Source of the DNA: an uncultured Tateyamaria sp.
Lineage (GTDB): Bacteria; Pseudomonadota; Alphaproteobacteria; Rhodobacterales; Rhodobacteraceae
DNA: 64,000 nucleotides
Assembly (NCBI RefSeq): GCF_947487805.1
Contig: NZ_CANKXW010000004.1
Coordinates: 124,001 to 188,000, forward strand
Direction of reading: 5' to 3'
Shown here: in pieces, positions 36,378-48,594 of the stretch
Position numbering within the stretch: position 1 is the stretch's first letter
Layout: each line of letters starts with the position of its first letter
Translations under genes and position numbers: made by a program
The notes under the pieces: model-generated
The model's database searches: none
What the model saw: the letters and a program-made list of their open reading frames with translations, nothing else
Told to the model about the DNA's origin: nothing

Positions 36378-37385
36378 TCAGTTGCCAGCGACTTTCAGGT
36401 CTGAGACCAGATTGTTCAACACCAGAAAACTGCCAACCGCATCGCAATCCGGCACAGAGAGGATCAAATCCTGCGTTTTCATCGTGCCGCCAGCCATCAT
36501 TTCCAGCGATTGCGCTTCGATCTCAAGGCCGCAGTTGTTGTTTGTCACCTCTGCCTCGACGCTCATGTCGATGATGCCGGTGTCTTGCGCCGCTCCGGTA
36601 GGAAAGGTGTAGATCTCTGCGACAAGCGGTTCTGCGGCCAAGGCATCGCCAAGGCGCATGGCAAAACCGTTCTGACCGCGCGCCATTCCGGCGGCGTTTT
36701 GAGGCGCACCTGTCCAGACATGTCCATCCTGGCCATAGTCTGCGCCAAATTCACGGGCATGCAGTTCAAACCCGGCCCGCCCGCGCCATTGCAGCGCAAC
36801 GCGGTCGTACATTCCGAGATCTGGTACAGTTGTCTGCGCTACCGCACCTTCCCCCGTCGAGAATGCGAGAATGAAAACGGCCTGCTCCGTCAAAGCGGGT
36901 ACTGTAACGGTCAGCCCACCGGCCGCGTCCGTTGTTTGCGTGAACATCATGCCGTTATGGTGCACGGTCAGCCTTTCGTTGGCCGCACAAGGTGCATCAA
37001 GGGTCAGATTGACCATTGCGGCAGACGTTGCCGTGGCGTTCGCGGTCATTTCGCACTGTTCCGGGTTCGGCAGCGCGTCTTGCGCTTGCGGCACATCAGT
37101 TGCGGAGACGGACGCGCGCTGCACCTGCGCTTCTGCATTCGGGACGGGCACGATTGCCGGATCCGAGGCGGATGTCAGTTCGATTTCTTCGACCTCGAGA
37201 AGGATATCGCCGCTGGCGGTGCCGGACAGCGTCTCTTGGGGCGGGTCAGCCGCCGGGATGGTAATCGGCCGCGCCGATTTGCCATAACGTTCCTGCGCTG
37301 TCTCGCTGCTTTGCATCACGAAGCCAATGCCGACCGCAATGGCAAGCGTACCAACCGCTGTAGCGATTTCCTTCATATGCTGCAT
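36378..37385 (-). CDS. secA-linked protein of unknown function
   Basis: 335 residues with an N-terminal membrane segment or uncleaved signal (TAVGTLAIAVGIGFVM), then a Pro/Ala/Glu-rich stretch about 40-110. A beta-rich C-terminal region has ANERLTVHHNGMMF, RVALQWRGRAGFELHA and paired cysteines (for example NNNCGLE, PDCDAVG). I see no catalytic motif. Such genes next to secA in Rhodobacterales are sometimes labelled translocase by position only. It lies 108 nt behind secA, and the PstS/OmpA gene follows it. Confidence 0.6.
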   Translation of the reverse strand: MQHMKEIATAVGTLAIAVGIGFVMQSSETAQERYGKSARPITIPAADPPQETLSGTASGDILLEVEEIELTSASDPAIVPVPNAEAQVQRASVSATDVPQAQDALPNPEQCEMTANATATSAAMVNLTLDAPCAANERLTVHHNGMMFTQTTDAAGGLTVTVPALTEQAVFILAFSTGEGAVAQTTVPDLGMYDRVALQWRGRAGFELHAREFGADYGQDGHVWTGAPQNAAGMARGQNGFAMRLGDALAAEPLVAEIYTFPTGAAQDTGIIDMSVEAEVTNNNCGLEIEAQSLEMMAGGTMKTQDLILSVPDCDAVGSFLVLNNLVSDLKVAGN

Positions 37386-37493
37386 TGTCCCACGTCCCTT
37401 CCACGGATTGGATCAGGATTGGATTTCGCACAGCAAAGGGGCCGGGTTATGACCGGCGCGCGGAGTCTTTAAGGCGGGATTGTGGCGGGCGGC

Positions 37494-40193
<2,700 letters not shown>

Positions 40194-40300
40194 GCGTTCT
40201 CCAGCCGATCAATTCATGTTGTGCAGCAACTGCTTGCCGGGCGCGCGCCAAGCCCATAGATACGGTGGGCAGAAACCGGCCCAGGCCGCGTCCATAGGGC

Positions 40301-40329
40301 GATGTAAGGGTCACGCTATACCGTGTCAA
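40301..40329 (-). promoter_or_regulatory. candidate secA promoter
   Basis: On the minus strand TTGACA (40329-40324) and TACATC (40306-40301) are 17 nt apart, giving a leader of about 100 nt to the secA start. The -35 is a perfect match to consensus. Confidence 0.5.
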
Positions 40330-40367
40330 TGCGCGCAGCCTTGTGCGCACAGCCCAAGGACTATTCG

Positions 40368-41207
40368 ATGATGAAACGCCTCCTTTCCCTGCCCGCTCTT
40401 GGCCTGGTTGCCGCAATGGCGCTGCCTGCATCTGCGCAGGATGCAAACACAGTCGTTGCAACCGTGAACGGAACCGACATCACCGTTGGTCACATGGTCG
40501 TGGCACGAGCGACCTTGCCGGCCCAATTCCAGGAACTGCCGGACGAGGTGCTGTTCAACGGCATTCTGGAGCAACTGATTCACCAAACCCTGCTTGCGCA
40601 GGCCTTTGAAGGCGATCTGCCGCAACGCGCCATTCTGTCGATCGAGAACGAAACGCGCTCGCTCACAGCCGGTGAGGAGCTTGAGCTGCTGTTCGGTCGG
40701 ACAATCACACCCGAGGCGGTCCAAGCCGCCTACGACGCCCGGTTCGAAGGCGAAGAGCCGTCGCGCGAGTATAATGCCTCGCACATCCTTGTCGAAACCG
40801 AGGAAGAGGCCAAAGCCGTTATTGCCGAGATCGAAGGTGGTGCGGATTTTGCGGCCACCGCACGTGAGAAATCCACCGGCCCGTCCGGCCCAAATGGCGG
40901 GCAGCTGGGTTGGTTTGGCACAGGCGCCATGGTCCCCAGCTTTGAGGCGGCTGTAATCGCCCTGAAAGAGGGCGAAGTGTCCGATCCCGTTCAGACGCAG
41001 TTCGGCTGGCACGTGATCATCCTCAATGAAACCCGCGTGCAGGAACAGCCCTCGCTGGAAGAGCTGCGCCCCGAGCTCGAGGGCCAGGTCCGCGAGGCAG
41101 CACTTGACGCCTATGTTTCCGAGCTGACTGCCAAGGCCGAGATTGATCAGTCCGGGGCAACCGGGATCGACCCCGCATTGCTCAAAGATCTGACGCTGGT
41201 CGAATAA
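40368..41207 (+). CDS. periplasmic peptidyl-prolyl isomerase, parvulin type
   Basis: 279 residues. AAGGA lies 7 nt before ATG 40368. A signal peptide ends at PASAQ. A helical N-terminal region resembling SurA/PrsA is followed by one parvulin domain: YNASHILVETEEEA, NGGQLGWFG, MVPSFEAA and PVQTQFGWHVI. It should help fold exported proteins, which suits its position opposite secA. argJ follows after 3 nt. Confidence 0.88.
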   Translation: MMKRLLSLPALGLVAAMALPASAQDANTVVATVNGTDITVGHMVVARATLPAQFQELPDEVLFNGILEQLIHQTLLAQAFEGDLPQRAILSIENETRSLTAGEELELLFGRTITPEAVQAAYDARFEGEEPSREYNASHILVETEEEAKAVIAEIEGGADFAATAREKSTGPSGPNGGQLGWFGTGAMVPSFEAAVIALKEGEVSDPVQTQFGWHVIILNETRVQEQPSLEELRPELEGQVREAALDAYVSELTAKAEIDQSGATGIDPALLKDLTLVE

Positions 41208-41210
41208 GAC

Positions 41211-42431
41211 ATGGCGACCAAAGTTTCGCCGTTGGCGCCCGCAGCCTTTCCTGCCCTGCCGGTCATCGACGGCGTACGCTTTGCCGCCGCCGCAGCCGGA
41301 GTGAAATACAGCGGGCGCACGGATGTCATGCTGGCCCTGTGCCAGCCCGGTACAGCGATTGCCGGAACGTTCACCCGGTCCGCGACACGATCCGCACCAG
41401 TGCTGGATTGCCAGTCCAAGTTGGGCGGGCCAACGGATGAAGGCGCGGCTATCCTCGTGAACTCGGGCAATTCCAATGCCTTTACCGGGCGCAACGGCTT
41501 GGCCTCTGTCGCGGCCATCGTCGAGGCAACAGCCCAAGCCACAGGCACGCCACCATCGCGCATATTTACCGCATCGACCGGGGTCATTGGTGAACCGCTC
41601 CCCCATGATCGCATCACCGCCAAGCTGGTCGAACTGAACGGCGCGCTGGCAGCTGATGCAATCGAAGGCGCGGCGCAGGCGATTATGACGACGGACACAT
41701 ATGCCAAGGGGTCGTCGTCAATATGTACGGTGAACGGTGGTCAGGTCAAAATCGCGGGTATCGCCAAGGGAAGCGGCATGATCGCGCCGGATATGGCCAC
41801 GATGCTTGTCTATATCTTTACCGATGCCGTGATTGATCAGAACCACTTGCAAGAGGTGACGACCCGCGTCTGTGACCGCACGTTCAACTGCATCACGGTC
41901 GACAGCGACACCTCGACCTCTGACAGCCTACTGGTCGCCGCAACGGGTGCGAGCGGTGTGGATGTGACGGGCGCGGCGGAATTCGAGAGCGCTCTGGAAC
42001 AGGTCATGCTGGATCTCGCGCACCAGGTAGTGCGGGACGGCGAAGGGGCCACCAAGTTCGTAGAGGTCGAAGTCACCGGTGCAGTGGATGCACACAGCGC
42101 CAAGGTCCATGGCCTGTCCATTGCGAATTCGCCACTCGTCAAAACCGCCATCGCCGGAGAGGACCCGAATTGGGGTCGCGTGGTCATGGCAGTGGGCAAG
42201 TCCGGCGCGCCTGCGGATCGCGACACTTTGTCGATCTGGTTCGGGGACACGTTGGTTGCAGAAAACGGGTGGGTCGCCCCATCCTATGTCGAGGCGGACG
42301 CAGCAGAGCATATGAAAACCGATCACATCCGCATCCGTGTTGATTGCGGGATGGGCGGCGGTGCGGCCACGGTTTGGACCTGCGACCTGACCCATGGCTA
42401 TATCGAGATTAACGCAGATTACCGCTCATGA
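41211..42431 (+). CDS. argJ: bifunctional ornithine acetyltransferase / N-acetylglutamate synthase
   Basis: Arginine synthesis enzyme (406 residues) that moves the acetyl group from N-acetylornithine to glutamate. It is self-cleaving: the nucleophile is T197 in GMIAPDMATMLV, giving alpha and beta chains. GAVDAHSAKVHG and DPNWGRVVMAVG are family landmarks. The end overlaps mutT by 4 nt (ATGA). Confidence 0.95.
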   Translation: MATKVSPLAPAAFPALPVIDGVRFAAAAAGVKYSGRTDVMLALCQPGTAIAGTFTRSATRSAPVLDCQSKLGGPTDEGAAILVNSGNSNAFTGRNGLASVAAIVEATAQATGTPPSRIFTASTGVIGEPLPHDRITAKLVELNGALAADAIEGAAQAIMTTDTYAKGSSSICTVNGGQVKIAGIAKGSGMIAPDMATMLVYIFTDAVIDQNHLQEVTTRVCDRTFNCITVDSDTSTSDSLLVAATGASGVDVTGAAEFESALEQVMLDLAHQVVRDGEGATKFVEVEVTGAVDAHSAKVHGLSIANSPLVKTAIAGEDPNWGRVVMAVGKSGAPADRDTLSIWFGDTLVAENGWVAPSYVEADAAEHMKTDHIRIRVDCGMGGGAATVWTCDLTHGYIEINADYRS

Positions 42432-42826
42432 AGATCGTCCTTGTCTCTGCCGTGGCACTGATTGACGTGGACGGCCGGGTGTTGCTGGCGCAACGGCCCG
42501 AAGGCAAATCCATGGCCGGTCTGTGGGAGTTTCCTGGCGGCAAAGTCGAGGACAACGAAACGCCAGAGGCTGCGCTGATTCGCGAGCTTGAAGAAGAGCT
42601 GGGCATCAACACGTGGCAGTCATGCCTCGCGCCGCTTACCTTCGCGAGCCACAGCTATGACACCTTCCACCTTCTGATGCCTCTTTTCGCCTGCCGCAAA
42701 TGGGAAGGCACCCCACAATCCCGCGAGGGACAGGCGCTGAAGTGGGTCAAGGCGCGCGATCTGAGCCAATATCCGATGCCAGCGGCCGACATCCCCCTGA
42801 TTCCGATACTGCGCGATTGGCTGTGA
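42428..42826 (+). CDS. mutT: 8-oxo-dGTP diphosphatase MutT
   Basis: Nudix hydrolase (132 residues) cleaning oxidised dGTP from the nucleotide pool. The Nudix box is complete across GGKVEDNETPEAALIRELEE plus ELG, with the usual R-E-x2-E-E core. RVLLAQRPEGKSMAGLWEFPGG is the normal MutT lead-in. Translationally coupled to argJ. Confidence 0.93.
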   Translation: MKIVLVSAVALIDVDGRVLLAQRPEGKSMAGLWEFPGGKVEDNETPEAALIRELEEELGINTWQSCLAPLTFASHSYDTFHLLMPLFACRKWEGTPQSREGQALKWVKARDLSQYPMPAADIPLIPILRDWL

Positions 42827-42948
42827 TCGGCACTCGCGTTTTGTTTTTATTCCGACTAAAAATGCACGTTTTGGGCGACATTGTTGATGACTTGTTAACC
42901 ATGCCGCGTATAGTTGCTGATATCGCTTTCTGACTGGGGAGGAAGGTT

Positions 42949-43074
42949 ATGCTGAAAACTATCATTATGGGCAGTGCTGTTTTGGTGCAGGGTATCTATG
43001 TAAAGACCTTGCCAGATGGACGCATGATGGTGCGCGTCGATGGGGCCCAATACGCGGGCATGCCCGTCACGTAA
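42949..43074 (+). CDS. small protein of 41 residues, unknown function
   Basis: ATG at 42949 is preceded by GGGGAGGAAGG, an exceptionally strong ribosome site, and the frame runs 41 codons to TAA at 43072. The peptide starts MLKTIIMGSAVLVQG (weakly hydrophobic) and ends with a short basic/beta-like part (LPDGRMMVRVDGAQYAG). A perfect terminator hairpin follows at 43096. The site, length and terminator together argue for a real gene. Possible promoter elements upstream are TTGATG (42884) and TATAGT (42909), with a long 19-nt spacer. I do not know the family. Confidence 0.6.
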   Translation: MLKTIIMGSAVLVQGIYVKTLPDGRMMVRVDGAQYAGMPVT

Positions 43075-43095
43075 ATCAGACAAAGCTGCCAAGAA

Positions 43096-43129
43096 AAAAG
43101 GGGAGACAGAATGTTCTGTCTCCCCTTTT
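43096..43129. terminator. bidirectional intrinsic terminator
   Basis: A perfect 15-bp stem, A4-GGGGAGACAGA paired with TCTGTCTCCCC-T4, and a 4-nt loop. A- and T-runs on both sides allow it to stop the small plus-strand gene and the minus-strand infB transcript, whose stop codon is at 43149. Confidence 0.85.
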
Positions 43130-43148
43130 CATTTGTATGGGCACGAAA

Positions 43149-45626
43149 TCAGTCAAGCGTCCGCGAGACTTCTTCGCGCTCGAAGATCTCGATGACATCC
43201 TTGGGCCGGATATCGTCGTAATTCTCGAAGGCCATGCCGCATTCCTGGCCGGACTGCACTTCGGCAACCTCGTCCTTGAAACGCTTGAGCGTTTTCAGCG
43301 TGCCTTCGTGGATCACGACGTTGTCGCGCAGCAGACGCACACCCGCCGAGCGTCGCGCGACACCTTCGGTCACGAGACAACCCGCGACCTTGCCGACGTT
43401 GGACACCTTGAAGACCTCTTTGATCTCGGCATAGCCGATAAAGGTCTCGCGGATCTCCGCACTGAGCAGGCCAGAAGCCGCCGCTTTCACATCGTCCACA
43501 AGATCGTAGATGACCGAGTAATACCGGATCTCGACGCCCTTTTGGTTTGCCGTGTTCCGGGCAGATGTGTTGGCGCGGACGTTAAAGCCCATGATCGGCG
43601 CACCTGACGCTTCGGCGAGACCCACATCCGTTTCGGTGATGGCACCAACGCCCGAGTGTAGTACGCGCACGCGCACCTCGTCGTTGCCGATCTTTTCCAT
43701 TGCCTGAACGATTGCCTCGGCAGAGCCTTGCACGTCCGCTTTGACGAGGATGGGCAGTTCGCTGACATTCTCGTCGGCCTTGGCGTTCGCCATGAGCTGT
43801 TCGAGTGTCGTTGCCGCACCGGCAGCCGCACGTTTGTCCTTGGCCGCTTTCTCGCGGTATTCGGCGATCTCTCGCGCCTGCGCTTCGGTCTCGGTCACGT
43901 TCAACACGTCGCCCGCTTCGGGTGTGCCGTTCAGGCCCAGAACCTCGACAGGCACCGATGGGCCAGCCTCTTTCACGCGCTCCCCCTTGTCGTTGATCAG
44001 CGCACGGACCTTGCCGTATTGCTCACCCACAACAAAGATATCGCCCTGGCGCAGCGTACCCGTCTGGACCAGAACGGTCGCAACAGGGCCACGGCCCACA
44101 TCCAGCTGCGCCTCGATCACCGCACCTTGTGCCGCGCGATCAGGGTTCGCTTTCAGTTCCAGAATCTCGGCTTGCAGCGCGATGGCTTCAAGCAGTTCAT
44201 CCAGACCCTGACCGGTAATGGCTGACACTTCAACGTCCTGCACCTCACCGGACATCTTTTCGACGATGACCTCGTGTTGCAGCAGATCTGTGCGCACCTT
44301 GTCAGGCGTCGCATCGGGCTTGTCCATCTTGTTGATGGCCACGATCATCGGCACTTCGGCGGCCTTGGCGTGGTTGATGGCCTCGATGGTCTGCGGCATC
44401 ACGGCGTCATCCGCCGCAACCACCAGAACAACGATATCCGTCACTTGCGCACCGCGCGACCGCATCGACGTGAACGCCGCGTGGCCGGGTGTGTCGAGGA
44501 AGGACAGAACTGCGCCACCGTCGGTCTTCACCTGATAGGCGCCAATGTGCTGCGTGATGCCACCGGCTTCGCCTGCGACAACCTTGGCGTCACGAATGGC
44601 GTCAAGCAGCGATGTCTTGCCGTGGTCGACGTGGCCCATGATCGTAATGACCGGCGGACGATCCTTCAGATCCTCTTCGGCGTCGATCACTTCCTTGATG
44701 ACGTCTTCGACATCGGCATCGGACACACGTTGGACGTTGTGGCCGAATTCCTCGATGATCAGTTCCGCAGTATCCGCATCGATGGTCTGGTTTTGCGTGA
44801 CCATCATGCCCATCTGCATCAGCGATTTGACAACATCACCCACGCGTTCGGCCATACGGTTGGCCAATTCGGACACGACAATTGCCTCAGGCAGGTTGAC
44901 CGTCCGCGTGACCTTTTCACGCTCGACCGTACCACCCATGGCTTTTTGGCGCGCGCGCTCCTGCTTGCGCTTCATCGCGGCCATGGACCGCTGGCGGCCA
45001 CCTTCGCCACCTGACAGCGCCTGGTTCAGCGTCAGTTTGCCCGACCGGCGGCCATCGTCGCCCTTGCCACGCGTGTTGCGTTGCTCGCGCTCGCGGTCCT
45101 GCTTGCGCGGCGCGGCAGAGGGCTGCTGGGTCTGCCGTTGTGCCGGTTTTGCCGCGGGCTCTGCCGCAGGTGCGGCGGCCGCAGCTTGTGCAGCGGCTTG
45201 CGCCTCGGCAGCCTTGCGGGCGTCCTCTTCGGCTTTGGCGCGGAGGCTTTCCTCGCGCTCTTTTTCTTCGCGTTCCTTGGCCTCGATTTCGGCCCGGCGG
45301 CGCTCGCGTTCTTCTTCGCGTGCCTTTTCAGCGGCGGCGCGTGCGGCTGCTTCTTCGACTTCGCGTGCCTTGGCGGCTTGAACAGCCTTCAGGCGGCGCT
45401 CCATCTCGGCATCGGAAATGCCTGCGGGACGACGGCTGGGATCACCGCCGGATGCACCACCAGCGCCCGCGGGCTTTGCAGCTCCGGGCTTGGGCACTAC
45501 GACCCGTTTGCGTTTCGTTTCGACGACGACATTCTTGGTACGCCCGTGGCTGAAACTCTGTTTCACGTTGCCAGGACGTGCGCCACCGCGCAGACCCAAT
45601 GTCTTTTTTCCGTCAGTATCGCTCAA
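43149..45626 (-). CDS. infB: translation initiation factor IF-2
   Basis: GTPase that brings initiator tRNA to the ribosome (825 residues). An Ala/Glu/Arg-rich N-terminal extension covers about 1-320. G motifs: [26 protein letters not shown] and NKMDKPDA. The C-terminal fMet-tRNA domain ends with [19 protein letters not shown]. It is the last gene of rimP-nusA-ylxR-infB. Confidence 0.98.
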   Translation of the reverse strand: MSDTDGKKTLGLRGGARPGNVKQSFSHGRTKNVVVETKRKRVVVPKPGAAKPAGAGGASGGDPSRRPAGISDAEMERRLKAVQAAKAREVEEAAARAAAEKAREEERERRRAEIEAKEREEKEREESLRAKAEEDARKAAEAQAAAQAAAAAPAAEPAAKPAQRQTQQPSAAPRKQDREREQRNTRGKGDDGRRSGKLTLNQALSGGEGGRQRSMAAMKRKQERARQKAMGGTVEREKVTRTVNLPEAIVVSELANRMAERVGDVVKSLMQMGMMVTQNQTIDADTAELIIEEFGHNVQRVSDADVEDVIKEVIDAEEDLKDRPPVITIMGHVDHGKTSLLDAIRDAKVVAGEAGGITQHIGAYQVKTDGGAVLSFLDTPGHAAFTSMRSRGAQVTDIVVLVVAADDAVMPQTIEAINHAKAAEVPMIVAINKMDKPDATPDKVRTDLLQHEVIVEKMSGEVQDVEVSAITGQGLDELLEAIALQAEILELKANPDRAAQGAVIEAQLDVGRGPVATVLVQTGTLRQGDIFVVGEQYGKVRALINDKGERVKEAGPSVPVEVLGLNGTPEAGDVLNVTETEAQAREIAEYREKAAKDKRAAAGAATTLEQLMANAKADENVSELPILVKADVQGSAEAIVQAMEKIGNDEVRVRVLHSGVGAITETDVGLAEASGAPIMGFNVRANTSARNTANQKGVEIRYYSVIYDLVDDVKAAASGLLSAEIRETFIGYAEIKEVFKVSNVGKVAGCLVTEGVARRSAGVRLLRDNVVIHEGTLKTLKRFKDEVAEVQSGQECGMAFENYDDIRPKDVIEIFEREEVSRTLD

Positions 45627-45632
45627 AGCTCG

Positions 45633-46253
45633 TCAATCCTTCCCAACGGCCGATGCCGCTGTATTTTCACGCACGCCGCGTAAACGGTTGGCTTCCTCTA
45701 CAACACGTTGCGTGAGTCCACCAGAGGCGAGCGCCCCATGTATCACAGTTTGGCGGCCAAAGGCCAAACCCAACTCATCGGATGTCAGCCATCCGATATA
45801 TGTTCCAAAATGCGGCGTACTCAGTTTGGTCTTGCCACGACCTGAACCATCTACCGCTTGTATCAAAACCTGTGCTTCTTCCATTTGAAGCCAGGATTTC
45901 ACTTTTTCATAGCCTGCCACCGCACGACCGGATTTCCGCGACAGGGCGATCAGATCGACGACGCGGCGCGCCAATTGCCGTTCAACCTCATCCACAAGGT
46001 TCTCGGGCACCTGCACGGGTTGCTTGGCCCCCCGCGCAAACAGTTTCTTGTCCACCGCCTTGTCCAGCGCGGCACGATCCGCCGCGACATAGATACCGCG
46101 GCCAGGTAACTTTCCTGCGACATCCGGCACGATTTGCGCATCCGGCCCCACCACAAAGCGGACCAACCCGAATTTAGGTTGCACCTCGCCCGTGGCAATG
46201 CACTTGCGTTCCGGACCGTCCGACCGATCCTTTGAGGCGCCACCGCGTCCCAT
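45633..46253 (-). CDS. ylxR: YlxR-type RNA-binding protein (DUF448 plus L7Ae-like domain)
   Basis: 206 residues. The N-terminal DUF448 domain has RKCIATGEVQ and GRGIYVAADRAALDKAV. The C-terminal half (about 95-185) resembles the ribosomal L7Ae/L30e fold, with LIALSRKSGRAVAGYEKV and QVLIQAVDGS. The two-domain version between nusA and infB is typical of alphaproteobacteria. It is likely an RNA or RNase P-associated factor; function here is inferred from location. Confidence 0.88.
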   Translation of the reverse strand: MGRGGASKDRSDGPERKCIATGEVQPKFGLVRFVVGPDAQIVPDVAGKLPGRGIYVAADRAALDKAVDKKLFARGAKQPVQVPENLVDEVERQLARRVVDLIALSRKSGRAVAGYEKVKSWLQMEEAQVLIQAVDGSGRGKTKLSTPHFGTYIGWLTSDELGLAFGRQTVIHGALASGGLTQRVVEEANRLRGVRENTAASAVGKD

Positions 46254-46275
46254 GTTGCTGCCCCGAGGCCTGAGA

Positions 46276-47892
46276 TCAGGCCTCGGTCTCCTCTGCGTCG
46301 GCTTCGTCCTCTTCGGCAGCTTCCGCTTCCAATTCGGCCGGATCCACCCAACCCAGCAGAATACGCGCCGTCATGACCAACTGCTGCGCTTCTTCCAGGG
46401 ACACGTCAAAGGGTTCCAACACCCCGTCATCCTTGTGACGCTCGCCATCGACGGTTGTCCAGCCACCGGCCAGTTCCCAATCCGCGCATGTCGCAAAGTC
46501 TTCGAGGGTTTTCACGTCGTCCTTGGCCAACGCTTCAATCATTTGGGGTGTCAGCCCGTCAAATTCAATAAGGCTGTCTTCGGCACCCAGGGCGCGGGCA
46601 TTGTCCAGCGCGGCCTTGGCTGCCGCTTCCAGCACGTCACGCGCACGGGCTTGCAGTTCCTGGGCTGTGCCTTCGTCCACACCGTCGATCACCAGCAGCT
46701 CGTCCAGCTCGACGTAAGCGACCTCTTCGAGGTTCGTGAACCCTTCGGACACGAGCAGTTGGGCAAAGAACTCGTCGAGGTCGAGGTTGTCCATGAACAG
46801 CTTGGTACGCTCTTCGAATTCGGCCTGACGGCGGGCCGATTCGTCGGCCTCTGTCATGATGTCGATGTCGAGGTTGGTCAGCTGGCTGGCCAGACGCACG
46901 TTCTGACCGCGGCGACCAATGGCGAGGCTCAGTTGCTCCTCGGGGACCACAACCTCGATCTTGCCAGCCTCTTCGTCCAGAACCACCTTGCTCACCTCGG
47001 CGGGCTGCAATGCGTTCACGAGGAAGGTCGGCTGATCCTCATTCCATGGAATGATATCGATCTTTTCGCCCTGCAATTCGTTCACAACGGCCTGCACACG
47101 GCTGCCGCGCATACCCACACAGGCACCCACAGGGTCGATGGACCCGTCATAGGAAATCACGGCGATCTTGGCGCGCGATCCGGGGTCACGGGCGACGGCC
47201 TTGATCTCGATAATGCCGTCATAGATTTCGGGCACTTCCATCTTGAACAGCTCGGCCATGAATTCGGGCGCGGTGCGGCTCAGGAAAATCTGCGGCCCGC
47301 GCTGTTCGCGGCGCACGTCCTTGATGTAGCAACGGATGCGGTCGTTGGGGCGGTACGATTCGCGGCCGATCTTTTCGTTGCGGCGCAGGATCGCTTCGCC
47401 CGCACCCACATCCACGATGACGTTGCCGTATTCTTCGCGTTTGACCAGCGCGTTGATGATCGTGCCAGCACGGTCCTTGAACTCTTCGTACTGACGATCC
47501 CGTTCGGCTTCGCGCACCTTTTGCAGAATCACCTGCTTGGCGGACTGCGCGGCGATACGGCCCATCTCGACCGGGGGCACCTCTTCGATCAGCTGTTGGC
47601 CGACTTCGGGGTTTTCCATGTATTGCTTGGCCTGCTCGACGGTGAACTCGGCCTGATAGTTTTCAAGCAGCTCATCTTCGACCACCGTACGTACACGCGT
47701 GAATGTCGCGCGACCCGTCTTGCGGTCGATGCTGACACGAATGTCCATTTCCGCGCCGTAGCGGGACTTGGCCGCGCGGGCGAGCGATTCTTCCATCGCC
47801 TCGATGACCAGCGCGGGGTCGATCATCTTTTCGCGGGCAACAGCCTCGGCGGTTTGCAACAGCTCAAGCTGGTTTGCAGATGTAATGGCCAT
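46276..47892 (-). CDS. nusA: transcription termination/antitermination factor NusA
   Basis: RNA-polymerase-associated factor (538 residues): an N-terminal polymerase-binding domain, S1 and two KH domains ([15 protein letters not shown] and [13 protein letters not shown]). C-terminal helix-hairpin-helix repeats of about 380-510 include [15 protein letters not shown], and there is an acidic tail rich in E and D. The ATG overlaps the rimP stop by one base. NusA commonly controls its own operon through attenuation, which is relevant to the terminator before rimP. Confidence 0.97.
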   Translation of the reverse strand: MAITSANQLELLQTAEAVAREKMIDPALVIEAMEESLARAAKSRYGAEMDIRVSIDRKTGRATFTRVRTVVEDELLENYQAEFTVEQAKQYMENPEVGQQLIEEVPPVEMGRIAAQSAKQVILQKVREAERDRQYEEFKDRAGTIINALVKREEYGNVIVDVGAGEAILRRNEKIGRESYRPNDRIRCYIKDVRREQRGPQIFLSRTAPEFMAELFKMEVPEIYDGIIEIKAVARDPGSRAKIAVISYDGSIDPVGACVGMRGSRVQAVVNELQGEKIDIIPWNEDQPTFLVNALQPAEVSKVVLDEEAGKIEVVVPEEQLSLAIGRRGQNVRLASQLTNLDIDIMTEADESARRQAEFEERTKLFMDNLDLDEFFAQLLVSEGFTNLEEVAYVELDELLVIDGVDEGTAQELQARARDVLEAAAKAALDNARALGAEDSLIEFDGLTPQMIEALAKDDVKTLEDFATCADWELAGGWTTVDGERHKDDGVLEPFDVSLEEAQQLVMTARILLGWVDPAELEAEAAEEDEADAEETEA

Positions 47893-48467
47893 CAGGTGTC
47901 CTCCTCAGACGTGTCAGTCTGTATTTCATCGAAATCGGTTTCGTTCAGCACGCCAGCCGCTTTGCGTTGGCGCAACATTTCCTTGATCAACTCGTCGGTA
48001 AGAACGAGCTTGGCATCACTGAGCCACTCGAACTTCAGGCCAATCGTGCCCTCGGTCACGTTGATCAGCACTTCGTCATTCTCAACCCCGGCCAGCACAC
48101 CCTTGAAGCGGCGGCGCCCGTCGATCAGCTCGTCCGTTTCCAGCTTGGCCTCGTAACCCTCGAACATGTCAAAGTCCTTGAGCCGGGTCAGCGGGCGGTC
48201 GATGCCGGGGCTCGACACCTCGAGCGTATAGGCATCAAGGATCGGATCCTCGACATCCAGGGTCGCACTCACAGCCGTGGAAATCGCGCCGCAATCATCC
48301 ACTTCGATCCCGCCGTCGGGCTTGTCCGCCATGATTTGCAGCGTCGTTTCCTTACCGCTCATCAAACGGACGCGCACCAGCTCATAGCCGAGATCCTCAA
48401 TCACGGGTGTGATGATCTCGGCCAGTCGGCGGTCAATGGCAGCTTTGGCGATCAGGTCGTTGGTCAT
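47892..48467 (-). CDS. rimP: ribosome maturation factor RimP
   Basis: Helps assemble the 30S subunit (191 residues). Landmarks are [30 protein letters not shown] and [12 protein letters not shown]. The start at 48467 fits the family; frames opening further upstream would pass through the terminator at 48483-48505. The ribosome site is weak (GAAAGA). It is the first gene of the nusA/infB operon. Confidence 0.93.
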   Translation of the reverse strand: MTNDLIAKAAIDRRLAEIITPVIEDLGYELVRVRLMSGKETTLQIMADKPDGGIEVDDCGAISTAVSATLDVEDPILDAYTLEVSSPGIDRPLTRLKDFDMFEGYEAKLETDELIDGRRRFKGVLAGVENDEVLINVTEGTIGLKFEWLSDAKLVLTDELIKEMLRQRKAAGVLNETDFDEIQTDTSEEDT

Positions 48468-48482
48468 GGGTCTTTCAGACAC

Positions 48483-48505
48483 AAAAAAACGGGCGCGCGG
48501 CCCGT
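48483..48505 (-). terminator. intrinsic terminator/attenuator just before rimP
   Basis: On the minus strand ACGGGC pairs with GCCCGT around a 5-nt loop and is followed by seven T residues (48489-48483). The T-run ends only 15 nt before the rimP ATG, too close for another promoter, so rimP transcription must read through it. It also ends transcripts from the pip unit upstream. Confidence 0.75.
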
Positions 48506-48541
48506 CGATGTTTCCCGGTGGAGCGTTGGGTTTGGACCCCA

Positions 48542-48548
48542 GCGCGCC
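48542..48548 (-). promoter_or_regulatory. possible antiterminator arm
   Basis: GGCGCGC here is the exact complement of GCGCGCC within the terminator (48492-48498). Pairing of the two would break the terminator stem. It lies near the expected start of the rimP transcript. Confidence 0.4.
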
Positions 48549-48560
48549 GCTGTTGGAAGG

Positions 48561-48589
48561 GATATACGCATGGCCGCCCAAAACTGCAA
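48561..48589 (-). promoter_or_regulatory. candidate rimP-nusA-ylxR-infB promoter
   Basis: On the minus strand TTGCAG (48589-48584), a 17-nt spacer and TATATC (48566-48561). It sits between the stop of the peptide-binding protein gene and the attenuator, giving an 85-90 nt leader. The same TTGCAG/17/TATAT arrangement precedes dnaK. Confidence 0.5.
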
Positions 48590-48594
48590 GCCCT

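Noticed and set aside
46192-48156. 654-codon plus-strand open frame across nusA and rimP
   Set aside because: Antisense shadow of two certain genes; composition is His/Leu/Gln-rich without domains.
48468-48594. tRNA gene before rimP, as metY in E. coli
   Set aside because: The leader contains a promoter-like pair and a terminator but no cloverleaf-forming sequence.
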